This document shows, piece after piece, positions 37,769 through 48,185 of a stretch of DNA of 64,000 bases. The number at the start of each line of letters is the position of its first letter. Within the stretch, counting starts at the first letter, position 1. The notes beneath the pieces are model-generated. The model made no database searches. It saw nothing but the letters and a program-made list of their open reading frames with translations, and was not told where the DNA came from. This stretch comes from Ashinkailepas kermadecensis. Lineage: Eukaryota; Arthropoda; Thecostraca; Neolepadidae. The position numbers and the translations under genes were made by a program. Location: positions 62,001 through 126,000 of the forward strand of contig JAOTOM010004122.1 in NCBI GenBank assembly GCA_034440615.1. Reading direction: 5' to 3'.

Positions 37769-38542
37769 TGTAAGAGAGTTAGTTGTTGAGCGTCTTGATC
37801 CCATATAATTCAACAATATCCCTTCGTTCATGGCGCGACAAGTCCCGGGCTCCGAGACTGGCGTCGGCCTGTCTGCTGCCTACGTCAGCAGCCACCGTCC
37901 TAGCGAGGTCGCCGTTCATTGGACATTGTACCTTCCCCTCCCTCCTTCCGGCTGACACCCCGCCAGCCAGGCGCCAGACACGTGACCTCTATCGACCGGC
38001 GTGTACCGCCGCCGTCGTTAATGCTAGATGTAACTGTGTTCACATAAAGTTATACGTTTGGCTGTTCCGTAACCGTAATTGATATAATCCCGTAAGCCTT
38101 GCGATTGTAAAAGTGTACCGTAAACGTAACACATCGTCACCGCCACTAGAAACAGACCATTTCCCCTTCTAGAAGGCCGTCGACATGGATGTGACGTCAA
38201 GAGAGGTTCTGCGCCCTCGACCAATCCGCGACCGGGGGTCTCCCGAAGTCACTAGCGGCCGTGCGGCCCCCAGTCAGTCGGTCTTGAATCCTCTGAGCGA
38301 GCGGATCGCTGCTACGCGTGCGCGCTTCCCAACTAAATTCGGCTTCTCAATTCATAGGAAAGGCAGTATCACGGCTTACCTTCAGAGGAGAACGTACTGT
38401 ACGGTGGCTGTCGTTCTCGTGTGATCGTGGAGTGCTCCAGTGCAAATACAGGGCAGCAAAAGGTACTGGTACTTTCGTGACTGGAGTTATGGCGAACGTC
38501 GAGGTTGCTAGACTTTCGCGTGCCAATAAAGACTTTCCTACA
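37769..38542 (+). repeat. 5' LTR of Gypsy element
   Basis: Starts TGTAAGAGAG and ends TTTCCTACA. TGACGTCA is at 38192-38199. Preceded by ATTA. Promoter and start site are not assigned. Confidence 0.93.
38192..38199. promoter_or_regulatory. TGACGTCA palindrome in 5' LTR
   Basis: CRE/ATF-type octamer, kept in all five LTRs of the two related families in this window. Probably part of the LTR promoter. Confidence 0.5.
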
Positions 38543-38544
38543 AG

Positions 38545-38560
38545 TGGTGCAGTGACCCGG
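38545..38560 (+). other. Candidate primer binding site
   Basis: TGGTGCAGTGACCCGG begins two bases after the 5' LTR. TGG pairs with the CCA end of a tRNA, as expected for first-strand priming. The tRNA was not identified. Confidence 0.7.
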
Positions 38561-38562
38561 AT

Positions 38563-38692
38563 TTTTTGCAAAACTTTTAGCGAAACTGTTTGCGAAACTT
38601 TTTGCGAAACTTTTTGCGAAAACTTTTTTGCAAAACTTTTTGCAAAATTTTTGCGAAATTTTTGGCGAAATTTTCTGCGAAATTTTCTTCGA
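38563..38692 (+). repeat. TTTTTGCGAAAC-type tandem repeat in leader
   Basis: About ten units of 12-14 bases, variants of TTTTTGCGAAAC/TTTTGCAAAA, between primer binding site and gag. It is absent from the LTR and from the related non-autonomous element. Confidence 0.8.
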
Positions 38693-39013
38693 CCTTCTGC
38701 AAGCACAACTAGACCAACACCAATTGGACGCCTTCAATCACGCCGTTTCAGCACGGACGAGCAAGAGAACGTCTTCCGCTTCATTTACGTAAGTCCGAGC
38801 AAAATCCATCATCCTTTTAAAAATACTATTTGTGGATTTTGACCACCTAAAACGGTTTTAAAAATTGCATAATTGTGCTATATACCTACCGTATTCTGAA
38901 TACTGTATGTGGGAACTACTGTGTGAACATCGAGCCGAATTTGAAACATAGAAATCTCCACAAAAGTGAGCGAATAATTTTGAAAAATATGGAGTAACTT
39001 AACGTAATTAAAT

Positions 39014-40105
39014 ATGACTGAGATTTCTACTGATAGATTGGCAGAGTGCTTCAACAAAATTCGCTTAGGGATGCGCGCACAAGGGATGACGCAGAACATT
39101 AAACCTTTTTCTGGAGAAGGTCATAATAAATTAATTGAATGGCTAAGGCATCTTGACCAAATTAACTTCAGCATGGATGACGAACAGATGCAGATTATTT
39201 GCATCAAAGCTCTTACTGGACCTGCAGCCGAGTTCATGCAGCGCGTATTCACGGAACAACCACTCATGACGTGGGCTCAAATAAAACAAGTCATGCGGGA
39301 AAGGTATTCGGACCTCTCGGATAACAAATGCGCTCAGGAGGGTTTGCGAAAACTACGTCAGGTTCGCAATGAACTTGTGCAGAATTACGGGGAGAAATTA
39401 ATCGCAATGGCATGGGAAGCTTATTCGGATCTTGCAAATTCCACGGTTCAGGAAAATCTCATTGATATTTTTAACAAAGGTGTCCAAAGTAGCTCATTGG
39501 CAAACAAGCTGTACAGACAGAACTTCCGGACCCTGGAGGAAGCCATCCAGTTTGCAGTAAAGGAACAGAAGGTAGACAGAGTAATCGAGGTATGCAGAGG
39601 CGTACAAAGGCAGGAGCCGATGGAGGTCGACTCTAATCAGCCGGACACAGGAGAGGACAAGGTGGAGAAATAGGAAAAACTTATTATGGCAATAGGCCAA
39701 TCGGTGGAAAAATTAGCGGCAACCAAGCCAGAAACTCAGAAGCCACCCAGGAAGAACCAACCCCAGCCTGGACCACGGGTATTCCATCCCACCTACCCAC
39801 GTTACCCACGTCCGCCACGAAACTACCCTTCAGGACCACGCTATGGACCACCTCAGCCAGGACCGCAATATGGACCACCTCAGCCAGGACCCCACTATGG
39901 ACCACCTCAGTCAGGACCACACTATGGACCACAGCAGCCACGACCTCCTATGGGCCCCAGAGTATGGAGAGCACCACCCAACACCGACCAGCACCCAGCT
40001 TACCGCTGGACTCCCGATGGTAGACCCATCTGTATCAGGTGTGCCAAAATTGGTCACATTGGAAGGCGATGCCGCTCTCAGCCAATTAGCCAGGTGGAAA
40101 ACTAA
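39014..40105 (+). pseudogene. gag: Gypsy gag (capsid and nucleocapsid) with in-frame TAG
   Basis: Gag forms the particle that packages element RNA. The ATG at 39014 opens 219 codons with a retrotransposon capsid-like helical region: FSGEGHNKLIEWLRHLDQIN, a TGPAAEF segment, TWAQIKQVMRERYSD. An amber TAG at 39671-39673 interrupts. The same frame continues to TAA at 40103-40105 with a Pro/Gly/Tyr-rich linker (repeats of YGPPQPGPQ type) and one CCHC knuckle, CIRCAKIGHIGRRC. Total would be about 363 codons. The stop is probably a CAG-to-TAG mutation, though suppressible stops exist in retroelements. The gag TAA overlaps an ATG (TAATG) that opens the next frame. Confidence 0.9.
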
Positions 40106-41143
40106 TGAGCTCTGTCGCGACTGACCACCGTGATGGAGCTGAGCAAATTCAGACAGAGGAAATACCGAGAAAAATGAGGAAGAATATCAGGAAAAAGAGA
40201 GACCCCGAAAAAACGTAAACAAAGGTTGGCACGCGTCCAACAAGTCCACATCAAGGCAAACACGCCTATGGCATGGCTTCACATCGGAGACCAGAGAGCC
40301 TATTCTCTCGTTGACACGGGAGCCGACATATCGTTGATTTCGAAAAAATTATTTGATAAAATCGCGGAGAATAATATTATAAATTTCTCACAGGACCGAC
40401 GAGATTGCATACCACTGATATCCGCCAGTGGCCACCGCCTGAAAAACATTGGAGTTGGAACCTTCATGGTGGAGATGAGCAAATTCCGAAAACAATTCGA
40501 ATTTCAAATTGTGGAGGACATAAGACAGGAGTGCATGTTGGGGAATGACTTTTTGACGAAGTTTGGAGCGAAGCTAGACTTTGAGAAGAAAGCCCTCTGC
40601 ATCAAAGGAAACATGATTCCTCTCAGACCACAAAAACAGAACAGTGAACCAACGAGCTCACTCGTAAGAGTCAAGGAAAGAGTTCACATTCCCGCCAACA
40701 CTGTCGTGGAATGCCCAGCCTTCATCAACCGTGTCCAACTGGTAGATCAAAACTGTCATGTACACTCGCTGGATAACATGCCGCTGATCTCTGAGGAACC
40801 TGGCTTGTTCATAGCCGAAATAATAGCGAAGCCTGACCAACACAAACGCGTACCAGTGCGAATTGTCAACACTACGACTTGTGATTTCTCCTTGCACCCA
40901 GAGCAGGTGATTGCATTCGCTGAGACTATAGACGATTCTGACTTGGAAAACCTGACTGACATGACACAGGACATTGAACTGACACCGCCAACCGCTCCCT
41001 CTGACCCGCTTGATCAAGCCAAGCTGGCTCCCCTGACTGGTGCAGACAAAGACAGACTCGAACAACTGTTACGTGCTAACACTGACTTATTTGCCGAGAC
41101 TGACGCAGATCTTGGAACGACTGATGTCATCAAAATGGACATT
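40105..41143 (+). pseudogene. pol: Gypsy pol part 1: aspartic protease, cut by LINE
   Basis: The ATG at 40105 overlaps the gag stop and starts a basic N-terminus. A one-base shift in the A run at about 40208 is needed to join the main frame. The retropepsin active site reads LVDTGADISLI (about 40309-40341), followed by the second flap-like part and MLGNDFL. Protease processes the polyprotein. Downstream is the acidic linker leading to reverse transcriptase (LLRANTDLFAETDADLGTTD). The gene stops being Gypsy sequence at the ATT at 41141-41143, where the LINE is inserted. Pol resumes at 44632. The frame continues artificially into the LINE until 41233. Confidence 0.88.
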
Positions 41144-41260
41144 CAATCAATCAATCCTTGTATTGGTACCAAGAGACACTCAGTATCAAATGTCAACAAC
41201 GCTAAAAAAGGGGGGGGGACAGGAGGCTACTAAAACATTAAAAACACATGCATACAATAC

Positions 41261-43699
41261 TCAAACATTCCCACGTACAGCTCTTTTCAGCGCCTCCTTC
41301 AGCTTAAACTTAAAAGCCAGTCGCATATTCTCGGCCCTAACTTCCTCGGGGAGACTGTTCCAAAGAACTGCAGCACGGTACATGAAAGAGCGTTGCGCAA
41401 AAGAAGTTTTCAGGCGTGGGCGCTCTACTGAAAACGGTGTTGATCGCGTAGATCGAGAGCTGACATCACTTCTCAATGTCACAAGATCACGCAGGGTTTC
41501 AGGTGCTCCCGAGTGATGCACTGCAAGATGAACCAGTGAGCAATCCCTAATGTCGACAAAGCGTTGTAAGCTAGGCCAGCCTAACCGCTCAATAACATGC
41601 GATATATGACCATAGCGAGAGGTCCTAGTTATGATCCTAGCCGCCCTCATTATGACTTTTTGGATTCGCACGCGCTCGGTGTCACATGCAGCAGACCAGA
41701 TTGAGCAACAGTACATTACATGGGGGAAAACCAGTGCAAGCACTAACTTCGACAGCGTTTCTTCAGTAAGAGAACGTACATGCTTGGCTAGAGGAAAGAT
41801 AATGCGGTTACATTTCTTAGCAATATCGCCAATTTGTTCACTCCATGTTAACGATTCGTCCATGGTCACACCCAGGTTTTTGATAGATGAGACACGTGAA
41901 ATATCCGATCCAAGAACAGAGAGGCTGATGCTAGGCAGCCGCGCGATCATCTGGCGAGAACCAAAAATCACAAATTGCGTTTTAGATGGGTTGAGCTTGA
42001 GAAGATTTACACGGTACCACGAGCACATAGTTTCCAAGCACGATTCGAGACGGCGTTTGACATACATTATGTCCTCCAATTTCGATGACAACATCGCCTG
42101 TGTGTCGTCAGCGTAAGCAACGACTTTAAAGACATCACCTATGTGTGAGAGAAGATCATTTGTGTACAACAAAAACAGAATTGGACCACACAAACTTCCT
42201 TGTGGAACACCACAGGATACGTTGCATACAAGTCTTCCGGGCCGAACTACCTGTCTGCGATTTGAAAGGTAAGATCTAAACCAAGAGCTGTCGATGCCGT
42301 ACCACTCTAATTTGGTCAAGAGTCGGCTATGAGACACGCAATCGAAGGCACTAGACAAATCTACTGATGCGAGCAGACAAACGCGGCGCCTTTCGATGCA
42401 ATGTGTGACATAAGCTACTACATCAGCAAGGGCAGTTTCAGTAGAGTGAAGTGGTCGATAGGCATGTTGCGAGTTGTTAAGGAGACAATTTCGGTGGAGA
42501 TACGCAGTGAGCTGGTTGACTACTATCTTCTCGCACAGTTTTGACACGTTACTCAAGATCGAGATGGGCCTATAACACTTGGGATCGTCAGGGCAGCCTT
42601 TCTTGAAGATTGGTACGATTTCAGCCAACTTCCACAGTTCCGGAAAAGTACATGACGATAAACTAAAGTTGATTATGTGCAAAATATGTACACACACTGA
42701 AGGAAACGACATATTGAGCAATTTCAGGGACACATTGTCGTTACCACGAGCACTGGTAGGATTTAAATCACGCAGGGCATGAGAGAGTTCGGGAAGAATG
42801 GCGGGCTTCAGCTTGAATGCTGAGCTAACAACGCGCGGAGGGCGAGGTTGATGCGCTGTATTTGGGCCTAAATCCCCTAAAGAATGCAAAGCAGCAGCCA
42901 CGCGCTTGCCAGTTGAAGAAAAATGCCGGTTTTGGTCGTCAGCGAACAACTCCTTCTCCTGGTTGGAACGTGATGGTTCAGTTGATGGTGGAGTTGTCTT
43001 CTTCTGAAAGAGATGACTTCGAACGTGCGGCCAGACGTTGCCATTTTCTTCCAAAGTCCGATCGAAGAAACGGCTTTTGGCGACCACGAGCTCAGTGGAG
43101 GTCCGTTTATTTAGCTCATGGTAGAGTTGCCAATCCTCGTCACTCCCGGATCGGTCCGCTTGGCTGTGAGCCCAGTCACGTCGAAGGGTCAGGGCGCGGA
43201 GGTCAGCATTCTCAGCGATCCAGGGTGGCACTGAGCGGCGATTCGCGAACTTCGTGACGGTAGGGCAGTGAGCATCCATGACGCATTTCCAGATGTTCAA
43301 CCATGCGTCCCACTTGCCGTCAACTGTGTTGGCCTCATACAGGCCAGACCAGTCCACCATGAGAAAAGCTAGGGGCAGCTGACCAGGGAGGAGGTGACGG
43401 GTGCGCTGAAAAGTGATCTTTTGGCGTTGAAACGACGGACGGTTTATTTTAGCTGTGACTGTGACTGCCCGGTGGTCACTGATGTGCGCCTCCATGACGT
43501 CACAAGCCAAAATTGTGTCGGTGGCGTTGGAGATCGCGATGTCGAGAAGCGTTTTTGAAGTGCGCCGTGTGCCATCCCGGAGGTTTACAGTCTGTACGCG
43601 CGTGGGCTTCTTCACGAGTTGATGCAGACACAAGTCGTTCAAAATGGTGTTGAAACGTTCAACCCCCGGTTTTGAAGCGTCTAACAAATCGATATTCAC
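41261..43699 (-). CDS. LINE ORF2 main part: endonuclease end plus reverse transcriptase
   Basis: 812 open codons without a stop. The endonuclease end is seen in LLDIAISNATD and the catalytic SDHRAV. Reverse transcriptase motifs in order: IVPIFKKG, YRPISILSNVSKLCEKIV, motif A SVDLSSAFDCVSHSRLL, motif B GVPQGSLCGPILFLLYTND, motif C AYADDTQ with both aspartates, then LNPSKTQFVIFG and NLGVTMD. The C-terminus has AVLWNSLPEEVR, typical of the CR1/Jockey side of the LINEs. An open frame of this length in a mutated host element means the LINE arrived late. It may be active apart from the upstream frameshift. Confidence 0.93.
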   Translation of the reverse strand: MNIDLLDASKPGVERFNTILNDLCLHQLVKKPTRVQTVNLRDGTRRTSKTLLDIAISNATDTILACDVMEAHISDHRAVTVTAKINRPSFQRQKITFQRTRHLLPGQLPLAFLMVDWSGLYEANTVDGKWDAWLNIWKCVMDAHCPTVTKFANRRSVPPWIAENADLRALTLRRDWAHSQADRSGSDEDWQLYHELNKRTSTELVVAKSRFFDRTLEENGNVWPHVRSHLFQKKTTPPSTEPSRSNQEKELFADDQNRHFSSTGKRVAAALHSLGDLGPNTAHQPRPPRVVSSAFKLKPAILPELSHALRDLNPTSARGNDNVSLKLLNMSFPSVCVHILHIINFSLSSCTFPELWKLAEIVPIFKKGCPDDPKCYRPISILSNVSKLCEKIVVNQLTAYLHRNCLLNNSQHAYRPLHSTETALADVVAYVTHCIERRRVCLLASVDLSSAFDCVSHSRLLTKLEWYGIDSSWFRSYLSNRRQVVRPGRLVCNVSCGVPQGSLCGPILFLLYTNDLLSHIGDVFKVVAYADDTQAMLSSKLEDIMYVKRRLESCLETMCSWYRVNLLKLNPSKTQFVIFGSRQMIARLPSISLSVLGSDISRVSSIKNLGVTMDESLTWSEQIGDIAKKCNRIIFPLAKHVRSLTEETLSKLVLALVFPHVMYCCSIWSAACDTERVRIQKVIMRAARIITRTSRYGHISHVIERLGWPSLQRFVDIRDCSLVHLAVHHSGAPETLRDLVTLRSDVSSRSTRSTPFSVERPRLKTSFAQRSFMYRAAVLWNSLPEEVRAENMRLAFKFKLKEALKRAVRGNV

Positions 43700-44463
43700 A
43701 TCCCCATCGCGAATAAAGGCAAGCCATGGCTAGTTGCGAAGTCAATTTGGTGCTCCAAATCATCCAGATCAGCACCTACGGTTCCATTGGGCGGGCGGTA
43801 GAGGCAGCCTACGATGACAGAGGTATCACGCCGGAGCTTCACCCGGATCCAAAGGGACTCGAGGCCGGAGCGAAGTGGTCCGGGAGGGGGTGTCAGTAGC
43901 TGGACTCCGTAGCACTCTCGGACGGCGATGGCGACGCCACCCCAACTCTCTGTGGACGTCCGCTCCTCATCGCAGTGTCTATCGGCTCTCTTGATGTAAA
44001 AACCGGGTATGCAGATGGCTTCATCTGGATGGTTTGAAGACAAATGCGTTTCCGAAAAGCAGAAGACATCAATATCGCGGTCACTGATTAGCTGATTTAC
44101 ACTATCTAATTTTGGAATCAAAGAGCGCACGTTTAAATGGATCACTCGTAAAAAATCACCGCCGGGTCTGCCCCCACCCCCGCCATCACGTCTCCGCTTC
44201 GCCCGGCGGCCGCGCCGGGCGCGCCTGCCACGCGGGAGCGCTCCCGCTGCACCACTGGCTGGGTCACAGGGCCGCGGCCCAGCCCCGGCGCTCAGCTGGC
44301 GCGCTCCGGCCGTCTCGCGCCCCGAGGCGGTGGTGTCATGGTCAGCAGCCGGCCCGCGTCGCGCGGTGATTGGTCGGTGATCGCAGGGTGGCAGAGACAA
44401 GATGCAGACGATTTTGTTGATGACGACCAAAACCGCGATGAGTTTTTGTAGGTCCCGATGCAT
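43696..44463 (-). CDS. LINE ORF2 N-terminal part: endonuclease
   Basis: The start at 44463 gives a hydrophobic then very basic, Gly/Arg-rich N-terminus (RRGRRAKRRRDGGGGG), then the endonuclease. VIHLNVRSLIPKLDSVN supplies the metal-binding Asn, FCFSETHL the catalytic Glu, and VGCLYRPPNG a core strand. This domain nicks target DNA for primed reverse transcription. The frame ends at TGA 43696-43698 because of a single-base loss in a GGGG run. The next frame overlaps and continues the domain with NIDLLD. One inserted base would restore about 1067 residues, so a sequencing error or a very recent mutation is possible. Confidence 0.88.
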   Translation of the reverse strand: MHRDLQKLIAVLVVINKIVCILSLPPCDHRPITARRGPAADHDTTASGRETAGARQLSAGAGPRPCDPASGAAGALPRGRRARRGRRAKRRRDGGGGGRPGGDFLRVIHLNVRSLIPKLDSVNQLISDRDIDVFCFSETHLSSNHPDEAICIPGFYIKRADRHCDEERTSTESWGGVAIAVRECYGVQLLTPPPGPLRSGLESLWIRVKLRRDTSVIVGCLYRPPNGTVGADLDDLEHQIDFATSHGLPLFAMGM

Positions 44464-44631
44464 TGCGTCGTTTTAGCGACTCACTTTCCGCTCCACAAGT
44501 TCAGCACCTCTCACACAATCACTCAACACTCACAATATATAAGGTGGAAAAGGCTAAAAACGTTAAAAAGGCTTGGTGGGCGGAGCTCACGGAGCGCCAA
44601 CCGTCCCCGGCCAGCGCGTCTCGGCGACTCG

Positions 44632-46593
44632 ATTGACACTGGAGACAACCCGCCGATCCGACAAGCTCCTTACAAAACCCCATTCTCTCAGCGAAAATAC
44701 GTAGAGGAACAAATTAAAGTGATGTTAGACGCTGGTATCATTGAGGACTCAGACAGTCCTTGGGCCGCCCCGATCGTGATCGTTCGCAAAAAGGATGGAG
44801 GTAACAGATTCGCGATTGACTTCAGAAAACTAAACAAGGTGACCAAGAAAAATAGCTACCCACTCCCGCTAATTGAGGACATTCTTGCCTCTCTGGGAGG
44901 TGCGAACTTCTTTTCGTCTTTGGACCTGAAAGCTGGTTATTGGCAAATCCCGATGTCCGAGGAGAGTATTCCCAAGACAGCCTTCCCATGTTTTATGGGA
45001 CTTTGGAACTTTCGCAAAATGCCATTCGGAATTTGCAATGCACCCTCCAAGTTCACAGAATTGATGAACAAAGTGCTGTCCGGAATTCAAAATCAGTTTG
45101 CAACCGCCTACATCGATGATATAATCGTCTACTCCAAAACATTTGACGAACATTTGGCCCATCTGGAAGAAGTTTTCCGCAGACTGCGAAAAGCGAAATT
45201 GAAACTAAAACTGTCGAAATGTGACTTCTTGAAGGAAAGAGTACAATACTTGGGACACCTAGTGTCAGCATCTGGCATCAAGCCAAACCCCGAGAAGGTG
45301 GAAGCGATTCAACATATGGCAGCCCCGACCAATGTCAAGGGAGTCCGCTCATTCATCAGTATGTGTTCATACTACCTTCGCTTCATTCCCAACTTCAGCA
45401 AAATCTCCACGCCACTTATAAACCTCACAAAGAAACATGCCCGATTTGATTGGACAGACGAGTGTGAGATTGCTTTTGAAACACTGAAACAGAAATTAGC
45501 TACCGCACCCGTGCTGGCATATCCCGACATCACGAAAGAGTACAAATTATACACGGATGCCTCCCAGGAAGCAGTTGGAGCCGTGTTAGTGCAGGAACAC
45601 GGAAAAGATGAAGGAGTAGTACAGTACTTGTCGAAACAATTAAATGAGACACAACGGAAGTGGCCAGTTGTACAGAAAGAAGCTTATGCGTGCGTGTGGA
45701 GTGTGCCAAAATTACGCCAATATTTGCTTGGATCGAAATTCACCATTCTGACCGATCGCCGACCACTTACTTTTTTGAACCTGTCAGAAATGAAAAATCC
45801 CATATTGCAGAGATGGGCGATCATGCTTTCAGAGCACGACTGCGAAATCATATACATTAAAGGAAGCAAAAATGTTGTGGCTGACCACCTCAGTCGTATG
45901 CACGAAACTGACCAAGACGTGAACGTCATAGATTCAGACCATGTACCAATGGGTGATCTCCGTCACACTGAATTGAGAAAACCAGAGGAAGACCTGAGCA
46001 GAGAAGTAAAATTTAAGGAAGTACTAGTGAAATGGGAGAATATAGCGGAACTGCAGAGTGCCGATGAGGAAATAGCAAATATTCAGAAAATCATGAATGA
46101 CAAAAATTACTCAGATTATCGGGACATCGTTTTGCGTCACATGGAATTAGACAAACTGATCTACAAAATTAGCGATGGACCTCGCTGTGGACCATTTCCA
46201 GGCTTACAACTATGCGTGCCAAAATCCCTGAGACAAGAAGTATTGAAGGAGATGCACGATGGTTTCTTTGCAGGACACATGGGACTCACCAAAACGTACG
46301 AAAAGCTCAAATTCAGGTATTATTGGAACGGAATGTGGAGAGACACAGTGGCCTACCTCAAAGCTTGCGTGACTTGCACAGGACTCAAAGCCAAAGCAGC
46401 CCCAGCTCCGATGCAAGAGATGCCAGTTCCTCACTATCCCTTTGAAATGATTGCGATTGACACTTGTGGACCATACCCAGAAACACAACAAGGTAACCGT
46501 TACGTCATCACGATCATCGACTTGTTTTCTTCTTGGCCGGAAAGTTTCTGCACTAAGCGAAAGGATGCCCATACTGTCGCAAAATCCTTATGA
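44632..46593 (+). pseudogene. pol: Gypsy pol part 2: reverse transcriptase, RNase H, start of integrase
   Basis: From DTGDNPPIRQAPY the order is standard. Reverse transcriptase: GIIEDSDSPWAAPIV, FAIDFRKLN, LDLKAGYWQIPM, GICNAPSKF and the catalytic AYIDDIIVYSK. RNase H: LYTDASQEAVGAVLVQ and the ADHLSRM end. Integrase zinc-binding region: HDGFFAGHMG then CVTC, with the first catalytic Asp in IAIDTCGPYPE. The frame reads upstream to an ATG at 44458 inside the LINE, giving a chimeric 711-codon frame whose first 59 codons are antisense LINE. It breaks at TGA 46591-46593, where one base is missing. Confidence 0.93.
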
Positions 46594-47459
46594 AAGAAAT
46601 CATCCTACGCCACTCATGTCCACGCGTGATACTTTCGGACTTAGGAACATAATTCAGAAATGCCGTTGTAGACGAGCTGGAAACTTGTTTGAATATTCGC
46701 CATATCACCACCGGTGCATATCGGCCACAAAGTAACGGACGATGCGAAAGGTAACATAGGTGCCAAAACGACATATTGGCAAAAACAATCAACAAAAATC
46801 AGGATGATTGGGACACGAAAATTCCCGCTACTCTTGCCGCCTATCGGACAGCTAACATTTGAAGCTCTGGAACCATCTCGCCATTCTTCACACTGTACGG
46901 CAGAGACCCCATTCTCCCCCTGGACAATTTGCTCCAGCCTAAGATGAAATATTACGGTGAAGACTATGTCCCAAAAATGTTGTCAAATTTACATGAAGCG
47001 TACAGCCATGTAAAGACTCACATTGTGGAGAGCCATGAACGTAACCGTGAGTACGCGGACCGCAAAGCCAAGCCGCGAAATTTCAAAATTTGGGATCCCG
47101 TGTATTATTATGACACAACTGTGCACACTGGCACGTCGTCAAAGTTCTCTTTGCCGTGGAAACCGTACTTTCGGATTGTGAAGCAAACGAGCCCAGTGAA
47201 CTATGTGATCAGAAATCAGACCTCCGGTAAGACCCGGTTGGTGCATGCATAGAAGCTACGGCTAACCGACCCGAACACAGCATGGGAACCCACCAAGGAC
47301 CACGACGAACCAGTGAACCAAAAGTATCTAGAGAAAACGTCAAAAGCAGATGGTGCTGTCCCTGAACGAGTGCAGCCTTTTAGGTCAGCCAGACGGGCCG
47401 AGGTCGGCCCTGACTACAGTCCCTGTGAGGATTGGCCCATGGACGTATGCAGCCCATAG
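46594..47459 (+). pseudogene. pol: Gypsy pol part 3: rest of integrase, frameshifted
   Basis: Frame-hopping translation continues the integrase: VILSDLGT (second Asp, followed by a TAA in place of a sense codon near 46650), then RPQSNGRCER with the catalytic Glu. Further shifts follow before LAAYRTANI and LYGRDPI. A clean frame from 46929 gives YYGEDYVPKMLSNLHEAY and the C-terminal FKIWDPVYYYD / YVIRNQTSGKTRLVHA region, ending at TAG 47250-47252. The same frame continues as LRLTDPNTAWEP to a second TAG at 47457-47459. The integrase is inactive as it stands. Confidence 0.82.
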
Positions 47460-48185
47460 AGAACAAAGGATGATGAAACCGCTGAGTTGATAGAGCCCGT
47501 GCCTGGCTCGGTGCAGCCACCGCCGGTCGAGTCTGACCGGCCAGAGAGATCACCTCTCACCCAGTCAGCAGATGTAGCTGGGCCCCCACCGGTATCGAGT
47601 GACACTGAGACAGACATTCCTCTGTCTGAACCAGTCCAAACAAACAAAAGGCCGTTGCCGTCGATCAGTGAGTCTGACGACGACGCCCCATTTTCGGAAC
47701 CAGCGGAACGAAACCAAAGACCACTTCCCTCTTCGAGTGATTCAGAAGACAATTTACCCCTTTCAGAATTAGCAGAGCGCTTAAAACGACACTTACCCGT
47801 GTCCAGTGATTCAGACCCTGAAACTTCACAATCGCAATTGGCGAAACGTCCGAAACCTCCAATTAGCGAATCGGAAGATGAAATTCCGCTTTCAGAATTA
47901 GCAAAACGATTGCAGGACTCGACTGAAAGCCCAGTGAGGCCAGTCCCTGAAAAACGACTTTTGGTGGAATCATCTGACGACGATCGTCCTCCATGCAAAC
48001 TTCAAATTCACGATGACTCCGCTATTTCCACTGATTACGAAGCTGATGTCGACCGAGTCGACGTCACGCCTAATAATGCTAACGCCTTTGCAAGCTTTCT
48101 GGAGATGCAAAATGAATCAATGATGATGTTCAATCGATACTTAAATAACGGCTCTAGTAGATATGTCGTCGAAGTGTACCCGTGA
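47460..48185 (+). pseudogene. Gypsy pol C-terminal extension with acidic SEL repeats
   Basis: About 240 codons in the same frame as the integrase C-terminus, separated only by two TAG codons. It is rich in Pro, Ser, Asp and Glu, with at least four imperfect copies of an acidic unit: ESDDDAPFSEPAERNQRPLP, EDNLPLSELAERLKRHLP, SEDEIPLSELAKRLQ and a shorter first copy, each followed by basic residues. No envelope features: no signal, no membrane segment, few cysteines. It ends VEVYP at 48185. Function unknown. It could be a separate ORF, but frame continuity favours a polyprotein tail. Confidence 0.65.

Larger units (their letters stand above)
41144..44631 (-). mobile_element. CR1-group LINE inserted in Gypsy pol, nearly intact
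   Basis: It is bounded by Gypsy pol on both sides. The bases ATT occur at both junctions, so a 3-bp duplication or microhomology is likely. On the minus strand it runs from a GC-rich 5' end (44631) to a 3' end of three ATTG units (41144-41156), the kind of short 3' repeat tail used by CR1/L2-type LINEs in place of poly-A. It carries one long ORF2 and no ORF1, so it is either 5'-truncated or of a one-ORF type. Length 3488 bp. Confidence 0.9.

Noticed and set aside
40200..40216. Programmed -1 frameshift at a slippery A AAA AAC
   Set aside because: The heptamer is present, but the codon phase needed to join protease is +1 (or -2), so a point indel is more likely.
42862..43257. Plus-strand frame of 131 residues
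   Set aside because: Antisense to the LINE ORF2, which is open for 812 codons with full reverse transcriptase motifs.
47487..48185. Envelope-like gene in the Gypsy element
   Set aside because: No signal peptide, membrane segment or cysteine pattern. Frame continuity with integrase and acidic repeats point to a pol tail.
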